A stretch of 64,000 nucleotides of DNA from Alectoria sarmentosa. Taxonomy: Eukaryota > Ascomycota > Lecanoromycetes > Lecanorales > Parmeliaceae. The position numbers and the translations under genes are program-made. Below, in pieces: positions 32,303 through 45,690 of the stretch (its first letter is position 1; each line of letters begins with the position of its first letter). The notes beneath the pieces were generated by a model that ran no database searches, was not told where the DNA came from, and was given only the letters and a program-made list of their open reading frames with translations. The DNA lies in assembly GCA_009733775.1 (NCBI GenBank), contig WOGZ01000095.1, forward strand, positions 1 to 64,000, given 5' to 3'.

Positions 32303-33757
32303 TCAATAGATGTCCCACAACGAAACCTTGCCATCTTTAGCGCCCACCGCAAGCCAATGTGTGCCCTGCGCTCTCTGATCTCTCCGCTGCGGTACAGTTT
32401 TAACGACCGAACTTTGCTCGTTTGCCGCCTGCCCATCATCTTCGGCATCATCACGATCGGCAGCTTGCTCCACCGCCGCAAAAGCCGTCCCATAACAGCC
32501 TACTTTATGCCACTTCAGCACCGCGAGCTCCTTCATCGTTTTGCCGGAGTAGACTCTCGTGTGAGCGTCCCAACCGGCGGTAGCGAAGATCTTGCCGTCG
32601 GAACGGTACTGTAGGCCTTGTTGGCCTGAGTGCTTGGTCTGGATTACTTTGAGGGGTTTGAGCTCGGTGTTCCAGATGCTTTTACATATTGGTAGAGGGT
32701 GCTTGGCTATCATTGCGTCGGCAGAGGAGGTGATGAAGTGGTCTTTGGATGGGGCGATAGTTATGGAGAGGACTTGGGGTGGGGTTAGATGGGGTTTTGT
32801 TTCGTGGGGGGGGGGGCCGTTGGGTGCGAAGGGGGAAGAAGATGGGTTGATAGTAACTAGGGGCGGACTGACCTGGTTGAGTGTGAGGGTTGGCCGAGTA
32901 GAGCTTCTGAAATGGAGCGCCTGGGTCGTTTTGCACGAACACCATTGTGTGGCCACTTTCGTAGCCTGCGGCCACTTGGATTTTTGTGGACTCGGCCAGT
33001 ATGTTTAATGCCATGACCATACCTGGTGACATCAGTATTAGAAGATTCGGAGTATTTGTTCGACCCACCAGTTGTAATGAATTTATCTGCATTGATGCCA
33101 GCAGCGCGGTGCTCGGAAGGAAGCTGGTATATGTCAATCTGTACATAATATCAGCACGAAAAAGGAAGTGGTGTAGGTCACGAGTGGCCTGCGTACACCA
33201 CCAGAGTCCACAGTGTTTGGTACGGCAATCAGAACCGGGTATGGAGCCTTCTTGTATTGTAAAGCCCTGACAGAAGATGGAATTTGCGGGATTCCATCAC
33301 GGCACACTGCAAAAGCACAAAAATTCAACGTGTTCACAGGGAGCGCATGAAACAACCAGGGCTGCTTCCTCGGGGTGGGAGCAGCGTCAACGGGAAGCGT
33401 TCTATCCATAGTGGACTCTTCTGCGAGACCAAGCTGCCATACGCGTAGCTTATGATCTCTGCCATGCCTGTTGTGTCTCGAGTCAGCTACCATTGCATGA
33501 ATTCTTTCCCTCTTGAATTGTACGCACGTAATAATTCGATCCGAGCTCCAAGATCCAACGGCTAGGATAGCGTTATCATGGGCCTTCCACACAGCTACAG
33601 GTCTCTTGATAGCTAGGTTCCATGAGACTATCCAACCCTCGGCATCGCCTGTCAAAAGTCGGGTATTGCCATGTGTGAAGTGCAGTGCGTGTATATGAGC
33701 AGAGTGACCTCGAAGAATGAAAGCTGGCTGTGCGGGAGGTAATAGCTCTGTGGTCAT
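32303..33757 (-). CDS. ASA1: ASTRA-associated protein 1 (WD40)
   Basis: Five exons (33757-33528, 33467-33197, 33138-33069, 33022-32873, 32772-32303) give 396 residues. The protein is a WD40 propeller: FILRGHSAHIHALHF, LLTGDAEGWIVSWNL and VAVWKAHDNAILAV form the first repeats, HGRDHKLRVWQL follows the first intron, AAGYESGHTMVF lies mid-protein, and IFATAGWDAHTRVY and WLAVGAKDGKVSLWDIY close it. Asa1 associates with the ASTRA/TTT complex that helps assemble PIKK kinases. Introns are 46-100 nt; one acceptor is CCCAAG. The stop lies 16 bp from the convergent DBP7 stop, so the 3' ends must overlap. Confidence 0.9.
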
Positions 33758-35521
33758 GCTGGGTAGATGATGGATATAATTTTAAAGAAAGAAGAGGAGC
33801 CTAGTGCAGAAAGTGTTCATAACTCATGGAGTGACACAACGGCGAAATGATGAATAAGTCTACGGCCGCAGCGGAGGGATAGTTTGGTCTTTATTGTTTT
33901 GGTAACAGAAATCAAAAGCCAAAAGAGCTGCAGCCTTGGGATTGTGCGGTTCGGCACTCATGAACTCGAGCAATTAGTTGGTGAGCCAAGATACGTAGGA
34001 CGGGAGAGAATCTTTGTCTTTGCGCATGGAGGAAAGTTGGTAGGGCTTGGCCCCCACAACGCGGTAGAGAGAAAAGTGAAGTGCTTGAAGACAGGATTGG
34101 CAGACGTGATGAAAGCGAGAGGAGAGGATGCTGAGGATGATTAAGATGGCATATCTTTGGTGCTACGAGTACAAAGACGGACTTGACCTGTGACCTCGGT
34201 AGAGAAGGAAGATCACGGCCGTGGCCAACTGTCATACCTCGGAGCGGCATTGAGAAGATGCTGCTCTGCTGAACATTGGACGAATGGCACGGCGGATCAT
34301 GTTGATGGGCGCAAGAAGATGGAGGTATTGGTACTAATGAGGTAAATGTGTCGACATTCAGAATTCTTGTTACCGGTAGGACGAGCAAAAGCCGACAGAT
34401 GGCAAATGGCTGGTGGCACATGGTTGCAGTAGAGGCATTGAGAACCCTGCCAATCAATCTGCTGGACCAGGTTCAGTGCCGGGGAAAAAGGTCAGAAAGT
34501 CTAGAACCGCCGCTGACGTCTTTGTCCACCCCTTCCGTCAATGTACATACTTACTTGTCCAGAGAATGACCGAGGGAAGGACAGAATTTCGTCTTTCATC
34601 CTACATCAGTCTTATCCCTCAAGTTTCAAGGTCAAGATTGAAACACAGTGAATATTGTTTCATTATCTAGTCACGGGTCAAATCACGGAGTGTAGAGAGA
34701 GAGATTTTATCATTTTCAATTTTCATGCTTCGAGGACCCTGCTGAAATTTATTTTTAAGCTTTGCCTCGTGTCCGGTCTACTAAACCGACACCAAATTCA
34801 AAATTACCCAGGCTCGCAGGACCAAGACCTCGAAGGAAAAAAAAAAGACTCGCACCGTATCAACAATCAATTCCTTGGATCCCTGCCCAAGTGCTTCCCC
34901 CCCCTGTCAGGTCCTGTCAGGCCCAGATCCTCTTCGCTTTTCTCAATTGTGGAAGTTCGGGACGAGTCCGCGAGCCAAATTCAAAGCAAAGGCGATCTTC
35001 GGTAAGACCTCCCCTTAAAACCCCCCCCACTGCTTCTCTGTCACTGGTACCCTCAAAACCCAACTTCACCCGTTGATGCTTTTTTTAAATACATCAATTG
35101 CTACTCAAGGCAAGATCGCATTGTGCATCGTGCATTGTGCATCTGGACGCTGAGCCCAGATGCAAAGTGAATTGTCAGTTACAGTCATTGCAATTAATTC
35201 TAAATCTGACAACAGCAATATCAGACAAACCATCGGTAACCACCTCGCGCCAGAACACCCATACTTCATCCCTTCTTCTCAAGGCCTTTCCTTCTGGCCT
35301 TTCCCATTACTCCAGCTTTACCTTGGCAACCCGTCCTTCGACACACAAATCCGGCCGGCTACTACGTTTTCCCGTCGGTCTGTACGCCTTTGGAGACGAC
35401 TCCGCAATCACACCGCTCCCGAATATCGTGTCAAGACTATAAGCCGCGCTGAAGTGACCCCCTTCTGGCTTGCGCAGCCAGGGCTGCTCAGGCCTGAGGC
35501 CATAGCACCCAACAAGATCCA
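33758..35521. other. Long upstream region of the second Zn2Cys6 regulator
   Basis: 1.76 kb. No gene is firmly supported. A minus-strand ATG near 34296 opens a short presequence-like peptide (MIRRAIRPMFSRAASSQ) followed by a possible donor, but I could not find a convincing continuation. Closer to 35522 the sequence is pyrimidine-rich and contains several upstream ATGs, compatible with a long 5' leader. Confidence 0.5.
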
Positions 35522-37645
35522 ATGGCAAGCAAGAGCGGCCCATCAACAGTGCCGGCAGATGTTGCAGCTGCCGCTGCCGCCGCTGCAGCCAAGCCGAAGA
35601 GGGTACGGACCGGCTGTTTGACCTGTAGAGAACGACATCTCAAATGCGATGAAGGTGTTCCGGATTGCCAAAACTGCAAGAAATCGAACAGAGAATGCAA
35701 ACGAGGAATCCGCTTGAATTTTATCGACACCACCATCAAGAATCCGCCAATTACTCCTCCAACCGAAGAGTGGGACGTGGTATTTCAAGATGAGTCGCGA
35801 GAAATTGCTTCGGAATACCGAGGAGGTCTGAGTCGCTACGCCGCGATAGATATCGAGGCTGAAGGAGATGTGGTACCCAAGGAGGAATCGACGTTCGATT
35901 TCGCTGATCCAATGATACAAGCTCCTGTGCTTGCCCACCAGCAGCTACCTTCCCAGCAAATCCCACCGGGTGGAGTGGAGGCATACGCAGCATCGATGCA
36001 GCCGATGCAAGATCAAGGTCGAGATCAGCATCAAAGGCATGGCTCTACCAACTCGGATTCGACCTTTTCTAGCCACACAATCGGTGCTGCTTCTGTGTCC
36101 TCATACAACAACACCAAGCAGACATTGACTCCGCCAAGCGAAACGCGAGAAGTCTTGACTGATCCAGAGGAGCTTCTGTTCATGCAAGTCTTTGTTGAAG
36201 AAGTCGGCATATGGATGGACAGCATGGATCCGTACAAGCATGTAAGTGTGTGTATCCTGGCGCACGGAGGAATAGACTGACTATCTAGTTCTCCCGACTT
36301 CTACCCTTCGATTCATTGAGCGAACCAATGTTGTTGAATGCTTTCCTTGCTTGTGGAGCTCGGCATCTTGTTTTGGTGAACCCAGCGTATCAGGAAGACA
36401 AAGCTTTGCATTACTACGATTCCGCAACTCGATTGCTGCTCCGGTCACTGCAGAATCCGTACCGAGACACCGTCATCTGCGCAACGACTGCTGTGATACT
36501 AAACGTTTACGAGATTATGTGCGAGAAACCCCTTCAAAGGATGAATCACATTGCTGGCGCTCGTGCACTCATCAAAGAATGTGGCTGGAATGCTACCTCA
36601 GTTGGAGTTGGAGCCGCGTGCTTTTGGCTAAATGTTGGCATGGAATTACTCAGCTGTCTTCATTTCAATTGGCAGGTAGCGTGGAATCCAAACGACTGGG
36701 GCCTTGACATGGATTTCTCTGGACCTACAGGACCTGGGCGCGAGGAGATCTGGACATACCGGATCTTGTGGATATTGGGTAAAGTTGCAAACTTCCGCGC
36801 GCTGATGACACCGCGCTCCTCGGACCCACCGCAAGACCACATGCGGATACAGAATCGATACGAAGAGTGGAAGATATTGAAGGACTGGTGTGATGCTTGG
36901 GACAGTAGTGTTCCTCGCACAATGCAACCGCTGGGCCGTTCGCACCCGTTTCAGCAAACCTCGAAGTCGCTGTTTCCTGAAGTCTGGTGAGCACTGATAT
37001 ACTCAAATGACCTCAGGGTATGACTGACAGTATAGGTTGATCAAAAGAGCCACTGTCATTGCTCGAATGTTCTACCATACAGCGCTCATCTGTCTAGCAC
37101 AAACGAATCCCATGATATCTGTAAGTCAACAAGAAGTGCAAGATATGCAGGAAATGCAAATGCAGAATGCTCAGACGCTTTGCGGCATAATAGCCCATGT
37201 CAAGGATAGGTACCGTTCCCACCAGATAGACCGATCCCTGGACAATTTGCTAATGGCTTTCAGGGGCGTTGCAAGCGTAGCACTTCGTTCCATTCATCAC
37301 GCTGGCGAATGCCTTATCTCTCGGCCCGAGCAAGAAGAGGTTCTTACGATTGTGAACAAGATTCATAAAGAAACCGGCTGGGGCATTAATTTCGTAATTG
37401 AGGGGTTGATCAAAAAATGGGGCTGGAACGACCAGGAAAATCTCCAGCAGCCACTGAATTACGGATTCCAGCAGCAGGCAACTGCGACATCGTTACCTCC
37501 TGCGCCACCAACGAAGTCGATGCCAAGCGGTATACCGAACCCTATGTATGCCCGGGCAGACTTTGGCCAGCCCATTCATCCTTATCAGAACTACTATGTT
37601 GCTCCTCAACACCATCCAGGGGGGCAGAATTTCAACCACTTCTAA
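35522..37645 (+). CDS. Zn(II)2Cys6 transcription factor with polyalanine tract
   Basis: Three exons (35522-36241, 36289-36986, 37036-37645) give 675 residues. A nine-residue alanine run (15-23) precedes the zinc cluster, with Cys32, 35, 42, 49, 52 and 59 (GCLTCRERHLKCDEG, CQNCKKSNREC). The basic linker continues KRGIRLNFIDT, a stretch shared by a subgroup of fungal regulators with a broad C-terminal domain. The central region has LLNAFLACGARHL, YYDSATRLLLRSL and IAGARALIKECGW, typical of the fungal-specific regulatory domain. The tail is Gln/Pro/Tyr-rich (YQNYYVAPQHHPGGQN). Targets cannot be inferred; neighbours are housekeeping genes. Confidence 0.88.
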
Positions 37646-38648
37646 TTCTGGGCAACATATTCAGTATATTCAAGACTAATCCCGGTAGATCTCAGCAGTT
37701 TTCTTCTGTCGATCTTGGTGAGCCAGCCTCCATTTAAGGGCGCAACCCATGGAACTTGGCACATTAATGGCTTTGCACCGACGTTCAAATCTTTTCGTTA
37801 TGTTATGTGTGATATAGATGATATAAGCGAGGCGTTCTCACATGAATGCAAGGAAGGTATACCAGGGACCTCCGGCAGAATAGGCGGGCATGATACCGCA
37901 TGAATGCTACGGCTTTGTCTGTATTCTAATGTAGTGATACCACAGAGGGAATGATGACAGTTTTCACCCTTAGGGTTGACAGCTTTGTTCGGTCTGGCAC
38001 TGGCAAACAGTAGTCTCTCTCTCTCTTTGTTTGCAAACCGTCACCTAAGAATCCATCACGTGTGATGATTTGATTGATAGATCAAAATTGACCCCAAACA
38101 CAATTCGATAAGGATTCATATCAAGTACTTGTAGTAACAAAGCATATTAAATTCCCCAGTCTTACTGCTACTTCACACAGAAGTGCAACAATTTGTGTTG
38201 TTTTGCCATTTTCCCCACCTCGGGTTGTCTCACAGCCTCAGTGCCGATCATGAAACATCGTAACTGAGATACCACTCGTGCATTCTATAACTCGAGGACC
38301 ACATTTCGCCTTTTCTGTGAAGCTTCTTGGAAACTTGCCGTGCTTACACAAGCTGGCTGATGTTATCGTGACGATTTGCATGGGGCAGTAGTGCGCCACT
38401 TCACTGCACCTGAGCCTTCGCTCCTAGACCATGACAATTACCCTCTGAGGTGTGCTCCAAACAAAGAAGAGACACAAAATTTACATCCCAATTCCTCATT
38501 TTCTGGCTTCCTTCATAAGGCCATTCTTTCCAAGAGCTTCTTTGTTCGATCTGGTTCGAGCATCACCAGAATCTTCAAGGCTACACCTTCCTCGACTGCT
38601 TGTTCTCAAACCCATCATTTCCGCCTGTGAGGCGAGGAAGGAAACAAG
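37646..38648. other. Intergenic region upstream of PKC1
   Basis: 1 kb with no supported gene. A CACGTG within the imperfect palindrome ATCACGTGTGAT lies at 38055-38066. A TCTCTC tract occurs near 38014-38024. Two short frames near 38376-38652 overlap the presumed leader of the kinase gene. Confidence 0.6.
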
Positions 38649-41600
38649 ATGAACGACGATGAGCTCATCAATCAAGTCTACCGAAAGATTGAGAGGGAGA
38701 AGGTCCTTATCAACGCCGCAAACAACATGCGCCAGTCCTCAAATCCACAAGTGCAGCAGAGCTTGGACTCTCAGATACGAGAGTCACGAAAGGGCATAGA
38801 CTACCTTGAAGAGAGAATGAGGGAACTACAGATGCGGAGGATGGAGGCAATGGGTTCGGGAAGCAATGGTGGACCTCAACCTCCAGCACATGGAGGCTTA
38901 TCACCTCAGCAAAGGGGAGCGCGGAATGCACAACGGTCAGGTGGACCAACACCTCCACCTAGGGATGGAGGAGCAGGGTATGGCCAAGACTCGGGTGACT
39001 ACGGAAACCCGGGTAATGGGGGATACATGAATGACCTGAGCGGAGGCCACGGCATGATGCCTCCACGAGCCCCATTTGGTCCTCCTGGTCCGGGTTCTGC
39101 CATGCCCAAAACGAGGCCAAACTATACAAAACTTGGTGGGCGGAAGAAATGTCGATTTATCAACGCTGTAGACTAACGAGCCTGTGCAGACCTCATTAAA
39201 TACGACACTCCTTACCTGGGACCCCGGATACAGCTCATGCTCTCCCAATTAGAATTCAAACTGAGCGTTGAAAAGCAATACAAAGATGGCGTCGAAAAGA
39301 TGGTTAGACTCTATCAAGATGAAGGGGACAGGAAGAGCAAAGCCGATGCAGAGGCCCGGCGAATAGAGAGCAACCAGAAGATCCAGCTTCTCAAGCAGGC
39401 TTTGAAGAGATACGAGGACTTGCATGTGGACATGGAAAGCACCAACGATGCGCCAGATGGTAGGCCTTCCTCTCCGGTAGATATTCAACGAGCACCCTAA
39501 CAAAGTTTACAGATGACAGCTTGAACTCTCCGAACATGCGGAAGCCTCTGACGGGTCTCCTATCCATGACCGTACATGCAGTCAAAGATGTAGACCATGC
39601 CGCTATTGGGAGGTTTGCTCGGAGCCCGGAGACGTTTGTCGTCCTGAAGGTTGAGGATACAGTCAAGGCAAGAACGAAAAGCACTAGGATCGATAGATGG
39701 ACCGACGAAGTGCACCAAGTCGACATTGATAAAGCCAACGAGATTGAACTAACAGTTTATGACAAATCTGGAACGCACCCGACACCTATAGCCATGTTGT
39801 GGATTCGAATATCTGACATTGCTGAAGAGATGAGACGCAAGAAGATAGAAGCAGACCTAGGCGGCGGTTGGGCAACAGCAGATAGAATGGACAATCAAGG
39901 GATGCAGAATCGGCAAGACTCTACATACTCATCATCTCAACAATCACAAGGCCGTGACCAACGGGATTCCAGAGGTTCATCAGGACAGGCTTCCTACAAT
40001 GCAGCCCAGCCACCTTCAAATCCTGGAGACGTCGACGCATGGTTTGCCCTGGAGCCGGTGGGAAGGATTCAGTTGACTTTGAGCTTTAGTAAGCCCTACC
40101 ATGTCTAATCTATTTTTCATGCAGATGGATTAACATGTGGTAGCAAAACAACTCAAAGACCGAAGACCCTTTGATATTGGTCTTAATCGTAAAGGCGCCA
40201 TCCGCCAGCGCAAAGAAGAAGTCCATGAACTGTACGGGCATAAGTTTGTGCTTCAGCAATTCTACAACATTATGCGTTGTGCTCTTTGCGGAGAGTTTCT
40301 GAAATACTCCGCCGGTATGCAATGCGAGGATTGCAAATACACGTGCCACAAAAAATGCTACTCCAAGGTCGTCACCAAATGTATAAGCAAATCTAACGCG
40401 GAAACCGATCCGGACGAAGAGAAGCTCAATCATCGTATCCCCCACAGATTCGAGAACTTCTCCAACATGGGGGCCAATTGGTGCTGCCATTGTGGCTACA
40501 TCCTGCCACTGGGTCGCAAAAACAAGAAATGCTCTGGTGAGTCGAGTCCACGGTGTTTCTTTGTCTTATACGGAGTTAATTTTTGCCCAGAATGCGCTCT
40601 CAGCTGCCATGCGCAATGCGCTCACCTTGTGCCTGATTTTTGCGGTATGTCAATGGAGGTAGCGAACCAAATTCTAGTACTTTCCCGAGAAACCAAGAAT
40701 TTGCAAGGACAGCGGCCTTCAAAACCCACAAATTTGAGCGAAAGGACCTTGAGGCCAAGCTCTGGACGCCCAACTCCTGCTCCGCAACCATCTTATAGAC
40801 CAGCGCCAGTAGCAGAACAGCTCAGCACGCCGGCTACGGATCCCCGGAGATCACACGGGCAAGAAGAGCAGCTATATAGTCAACCTCCTCCAGCTCAACA
40901 GTATGGAGGATCATCAGGCGTAGCTCAGAATGCTGCCAAGAACGCAGCATATAGTGGCGAGGGCCTGCCCCAGCAACGTCGACCTCAACAGGCCCCTCGC
41001 TCTGCGTCTTCTCAAGCAGCTATTGATGCTGCCTCCAAGGTCATGGGTGTAAATAACAAGAGACTTTCATCAGCCAGATCTAATACAACAACCGATTTTA
41101 GCTCGCTTTCTGGCACGCCCGGTGCAAGCTATCCTTCTATGGACGATGGGCTACAACAACCTCCACAGGCCACCTATAATCCGAAAGATTATGCAGGCTA
41201 TGGCGGTTACCCTTCGCAAGCGCCTCCTACCTCTGTCGCTCAGCCCCAGCAACAGCAGCCCAGCTATCAAGAGCCAACTAGAACACTGCAACAAAGCCAG
41301 CAAATCGTCAAAGCGCAGCCCGCAAGCGAAGCCGCCCCTCAGCAGGGTATGGGAAGGCGTATTGGGCTTGAGCACTTCAATTTCCTTGCTGTGCTCGGGA
41401 AAGGTAATTTTGGTAAGGTTATGCTGGCAGAAACAAAGGCTACGAAGAAGCTTTACGCCATCAAAGTCCTTAAGAAAGAGTTCATCATTGAGAACGATGA
41501 GGTGGAGAGCACGAAGTCGGAGAAGAGAGTATTCTTGATTGCCAACAAGGAACGCCATCCGTTCTTGACTAATCTACATGCGTGCTTCCAGACAGAAACC

Positions 41601-42511
41601 CGGGTGTATTTCGTTATGGAATACATCAGCGGTGGAGATCTTATGTTACATATCCAACGTGGGCAATTTGGCAGCAAACGCGCACAGTCAGTACCATTTC
41701 CCATCCCCTTTCAATACTTCCTTTCATGCTGACCAATCTAGATTCTACGCGGCTGAGGTCTGCCTGGCTCTGAAGTATTTCCATGAACATGGAGTCATCT
41801 ACCGAGATCTTAAACTCGACAACATATTGCTGACATTGGATGGTCACATTAAGATGGCCGATTATGGTCTTTGCAAAGAAGAGATGTGGTATGGGTCAAG
41901 CACGAGCACTTTTTGTGGTACACCAGAGTTTATGGCACCAGAAGTAAGTCAACATCCCAGATTAAGGGATGACATTTCCTGATGTGTCACTAGATTCTAC
42001 TCGACAAAAAGTACGGACGGGCAGTCGATTGGTGGGCATTTGGTGTCCTGATTTACCAAATGCTACTGCAACAGTCCCCATTCCGAGGGGAAGACGAGGA
42101 CGAGATTTACGACGCCATTCTGGCTGACGAACCATTATACCCGATCCACATGCCACGAGACTCGGTGTCGGTTTTACAGAAGCTGTTAATGCGAGAGCCA
42201 GAATTGCGGCTAGGGTCTGGTCCTACTGATGCTCAAGAAATCATGAGCCATGCATTTTTTAGGAATATAAATTGGGACGATATCCGAGACAAGAAAGTGG
42301 CACCCCCCTTCCAACCACAGATCAAGAACCCTACGGATACCAGCAACTTTGATTCCGAGTTTACGAGCGTTACGCCTGTCCTTACGCCGGTCCAGTCTGG
42401 TAAGTTGGCCATGTCCATGGAGTTCCCGGTCTGAGCTAATGTCTTTCAGTCTTGACGCAAGCAATGCAAGAAGAGTTCCGGGGATTTTCATACTCGGCGG
42501 ACTTCATCTAA
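38649..42511 (+). CDS. PKC1: Protein kinase C (Pkc1/PkcA)
   Basis: Eight exons (38649-39135, 39190-39459, 39513-40088, 40144-40536, 40591-41686, 41742-41943, 41994-42399, 42450-42511) give 1163 residues. It is the cell-wall-integrity kinase that receives Rho1 signals. Order: HR1 coiled coils (QVYRKIEREKVLINAANNM, FKLSVEKQYKDGVEKM), a C2-like domain (about 190-350), two C1 zinc fingers (GHKFVLQQFYNIMRCALCGEF; HRFENFSNMGANWCCHCG), a Gln/Pro-rich linker, then the kinase domain: LGKGNFGKVMLAE, AIKVLKKEF, YRDLKLDNILL, ADYGLCKE, FCGTPEFMAPE. The AGC tail has the turn-type segment TPVLTPVQS and the hydrophobic motif FRGFSYSADF. All seven introns are 50-55 nt. The exon sum is exact and every junction restores conserved sequence. 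Confidence 0.95.
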
Positions 42512-43319
42512 CGGGCGTCACAGGATAGGATAAGGTGGAACTTGCAATATATGTGGGAGTGAGGCATGAGACACGCCGCCGGGCAGGGTAGGGGATGGAG
42601 TGTGAATAATAGTCAGGAGCAATAGAGCACAACTTGGGAATCTTCCTTTCAATTGATGATAGCGTACCCACGCGACGATTACTTTGTGCTGGCCACGAGC
42701 TCCCGATTTCCAAATGACGATACCCTTTAGGGCCAAGATGCAATAGGAAAGCTAGGCGTTTCACGGTATCGCATATTAGGCACACCTGCACTGCTGGTCT
42801 GCTTTGATCGAAAGCCATGCTCAACCCGAAATGTTGTACATCGCACATGCGGACTTCCATAACGGTTTGAAGGGTGCCCGTATCTTGTTCGCTGTTTTCG
42901 TGGCCGTACTTGCTGCATTTGAAAGGGTTTCGCAACAATAGACCTGATACCGTTATCCTGTCCTCGGACCGGGCCGATTGTGTTATGCCATCCTGCAGTA
43001 CACGGCAATCCTTGAAGCGAAGAAAGATGCTCTCATGATATGCTCTACCGTTAGGAAAAGAGAGTGATCGCTCATGAACGGCGTTGAATGATTGGTGCCC
43101 GGTTACGTTTGTGGTGGCCGCTTTTTCCCTCGGCGACCGAAGTCGTTCATATGAGATTCGCTATATAGATATGAGCTTCCACCGAATAATCACACACACT
43201 CTGAAACCCATATTGCTTCGTCCGTTGCAACGTTTGGAGTGCATATCGAAGCACTCCAGTGTCAAAGGGTATCAAGCAGGTGTCATAATCAATCCTCTTT
43301 CTCTCGCATCTCGGCCAAG
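42512..43319. other. Intergenic region PKC1 to SNG1-like gene
   Basis: About 800 bp holding the 3' end of the kinase gene and the promoter of the next gene. The minus-strand frames here have no family character. Nothing else seen. Confidence 0.6.
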
Positions 43320-45180
43320 ATGTCATACCCGTATTACCCTAACCAGACAAGGTCTAGCTCAACGGCCAGATCCGGGACCAGTATTGTTCGTCAGCTTTCC
43401 GATAGAGTGATGCAATCGACGAGTCGTCGGAGGCTCGAACATTATTCCGCGCAGAGGGCGCAAGATGCTCGCGATGCCTTACCTCTCATCGAGGCCAACA
43501 AACGTCTGTCGAGTAGACCAGGCAGCTACTATCCCTCTTCTCCTCCGCCTTCATATCAGCCCCATCAGCTCATTGCTGTTTGCTTCAACCATATGGCCGG
43601 GAGGGATTGTGAGCATTGTCGCAACCTTGATCGTTCCTTGAACGGCGATCGAGCGGATCATTCGCCAGATTCGAATCATTCCCTAGCATTTCACGGACAG
43701 CGCAATAGCCAGCAGCGACACAGTAATGCCTCTCTCCATGACGAAAAGCAGAAAAATGGGGGAGAGAAAGGGGCCGAGCAAGGTTCGCCGCCCGTGGTTG
43801 GATTCTGGGACGCGAAACTGGCAAAGTTGAGACTGCAATTGCTGGGTTTGTGGGCAAGAACAAGTACGCGAACATTCCTCGCTCATTGAAAGACCTTGCG
43901 CTGACTATTTGGAAGCTCTGATACTCTGTGTCTTTATTCTGCTTGTCATGAGTATGTACTGGGCGGTGTTGTACCACACCAAACAAAATTTGTCCTCGCT
44001 CGACGTGTTTGTAGTGGATTTTGACGGCACCCAAGCACCGTACACGGGAGTCACGCCTCTAATTGGTCCCTTGATCACCCAAACCACTGAAAAAATAATA
44101 TCATCTGGACAATCCGGGGACCACCTGGGTTTCATGACAATGGATCCAGCTTTCTTTAACAATGACCCAATGCAGGTCCGACAAGCGGTGTATGACTACA
44201 AGGCGTGGGCAGCAATCGTCATCAATGCGAACGCTACGGCGCTTCTCCAACAAGCTGTACAACAGGGCAACGCCAGTTACGATCCTCTTGGGGCCTGTCA
44301 AACCATCTGGGTGGAAGCTCGAGATCAGGATTCCGTCTTTGAATACGTCTTTCCGTCCCTTACTCAACTCCAGACCGAAATAACCTCCACGTTCGGCCAA
44401 ATGTGGACGGGATTGGTCCTTAAAAATACCAGTATCCCAATCACGAATCTACAAGCAGCACCGCAAGCTCTCAGCCCAGCAATCGGCTTCTCCATGTTTA
44501 ATCTCCGCCCTTTCAACCCTCCCGTTGCCATCCCAGCAGTCACAATCGGTCTCATCTACCTCATCATCATCGCCTTCTTCAGCTTCACCTTCTTCCTGCC
44601 CATCTACACCAGGCTCGTCACCCCAGGCGGGCACCCAACCATCAAATTCTGGAAATTTATCCTCATCCGCTGGATGGGCACAGTTCTGGCCTACTTGTTC
44701 ATGTCCCTGGCTTATTCCTTCATCTCTCTCGCCTTCCAAATCCCGTTCGATAACCCCACTGCTCCGGACACAGCGGTCGCCAACAACGCCAACGCTTACG
44801 GTAAAGGCACATTCGTCGTCTACTGGATGATCAACTTCATCGGCATGATCGCCCTCGGTCTCGCATGCGAGAACGTAGCAATGGTCATCGGCCAGCCGTG
44901 GACGGCCATGTGGCTTATCTTCTGGGTCATCACAAACGTGGCGACTGCCTTCTACTCCCTGGACCTGGCGCCGAAGTGGTACTATTGGGGCTACGCGTGG
45001 CCACTGCACAATATCGTCGAAGCGTCGAGGAGCACGCTGTTTGATCTGCATTCGCGAATCGGGCTCAACTTCGGAGTGCTGTTTGTCTGGTGCGCTCTCA
45101 ACTCGATGTTGTTCCCGTTGGCGTGTTATTTCATGCGGTGGAAGATGATGAAGGCGAAGAGGGCGGCTCAGAAGAATTGA
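43320..45180 (+). CDS. Sng1-like DUF3533 membrane protein
   Basis: Two exons (43320-43863, 43916-45180) give 602 residues; the 52-nt intron has a GTACGC donor, GCTGAC branch site and GGAAG acceptor. A polar 170-residue N-terminus (Ser, Arg, Gln, His-rich) is followed by a first membrane helix (LILCVFILLVMSMYWAVLYH), a long extracytoplasmic domain starting LSSLDVFVVDFDG and holding sites such as INANATALL, then about five to six further helices. Marks of the family are PAIGFSMFNLRPFNPPVAIP and WYYWGYAWPLHNIVEASR. Yeast Sng1 gives resistance to nitrosoguanidine and affects membrane lipid asymmetry; function here is by analogy only. Confidence 0.87.
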
Positions 45181-45690
45181 TCGGGAGCCGAAAGACATAC
45201 TGCTAATCAGAACGAGGTTGACGAAGTATGGCAAGGCATATTGCATACCGTGTCGTATGATCGGCATTGGATATACTAGACTAAAGCGAGTTTAGGCCTC
45301 GATAAATTTTAATGTGTATAAAAGCGATTACTAGCCCACCGTGATATATATATACCTGCCTTCGAGAAAGTAAGTCGTGTCTCCAGGCCATAATCTAGAC
45401 AAAGAGAGAGGTTCCCCCCAAGCCAATAGAAATCTTCCAGATTTGAGGACCACTGAAGGAACACAATGCGGGTAAAAATCCGTGCAAAGGCTGCAGAACG
45501 TGGCGCCAAGAATTTCGACAGGCGGCATCGGTTATGTCCGCCTCTCACAGTTACTCCCATTGCTGTGCTAGGTTCTATAATACAATGCGGCAAACCTAGA
45601 AGACCTCTCAAACCTTTCCATTCCGTCCTCTCTTGCTCACTTCATCCTCTTCTTCATCCTCTTCTTCTATCTGTCATCTTTCATCCGACC
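45181..45690. other. Tail-to-tail intergenic region
   Basis: 510 bp between the convergent SNG1-like and Rieske genes. Includes TATATATATA near 45345 and a CTTCTTCATCCTCTTCTTC tract near 45650. No gene seen. Confidence 0.65.

Noticed and set aside
33912..34457. Minus-strand frame and a short presequence-like exon (MIRRAIRPMFSRAASSQ) as a small mitochondrial protein
   Set aside because: The start is suggestive, but neither reading after the possible donor gives a recognisable or hydrophobically sensible continuation.
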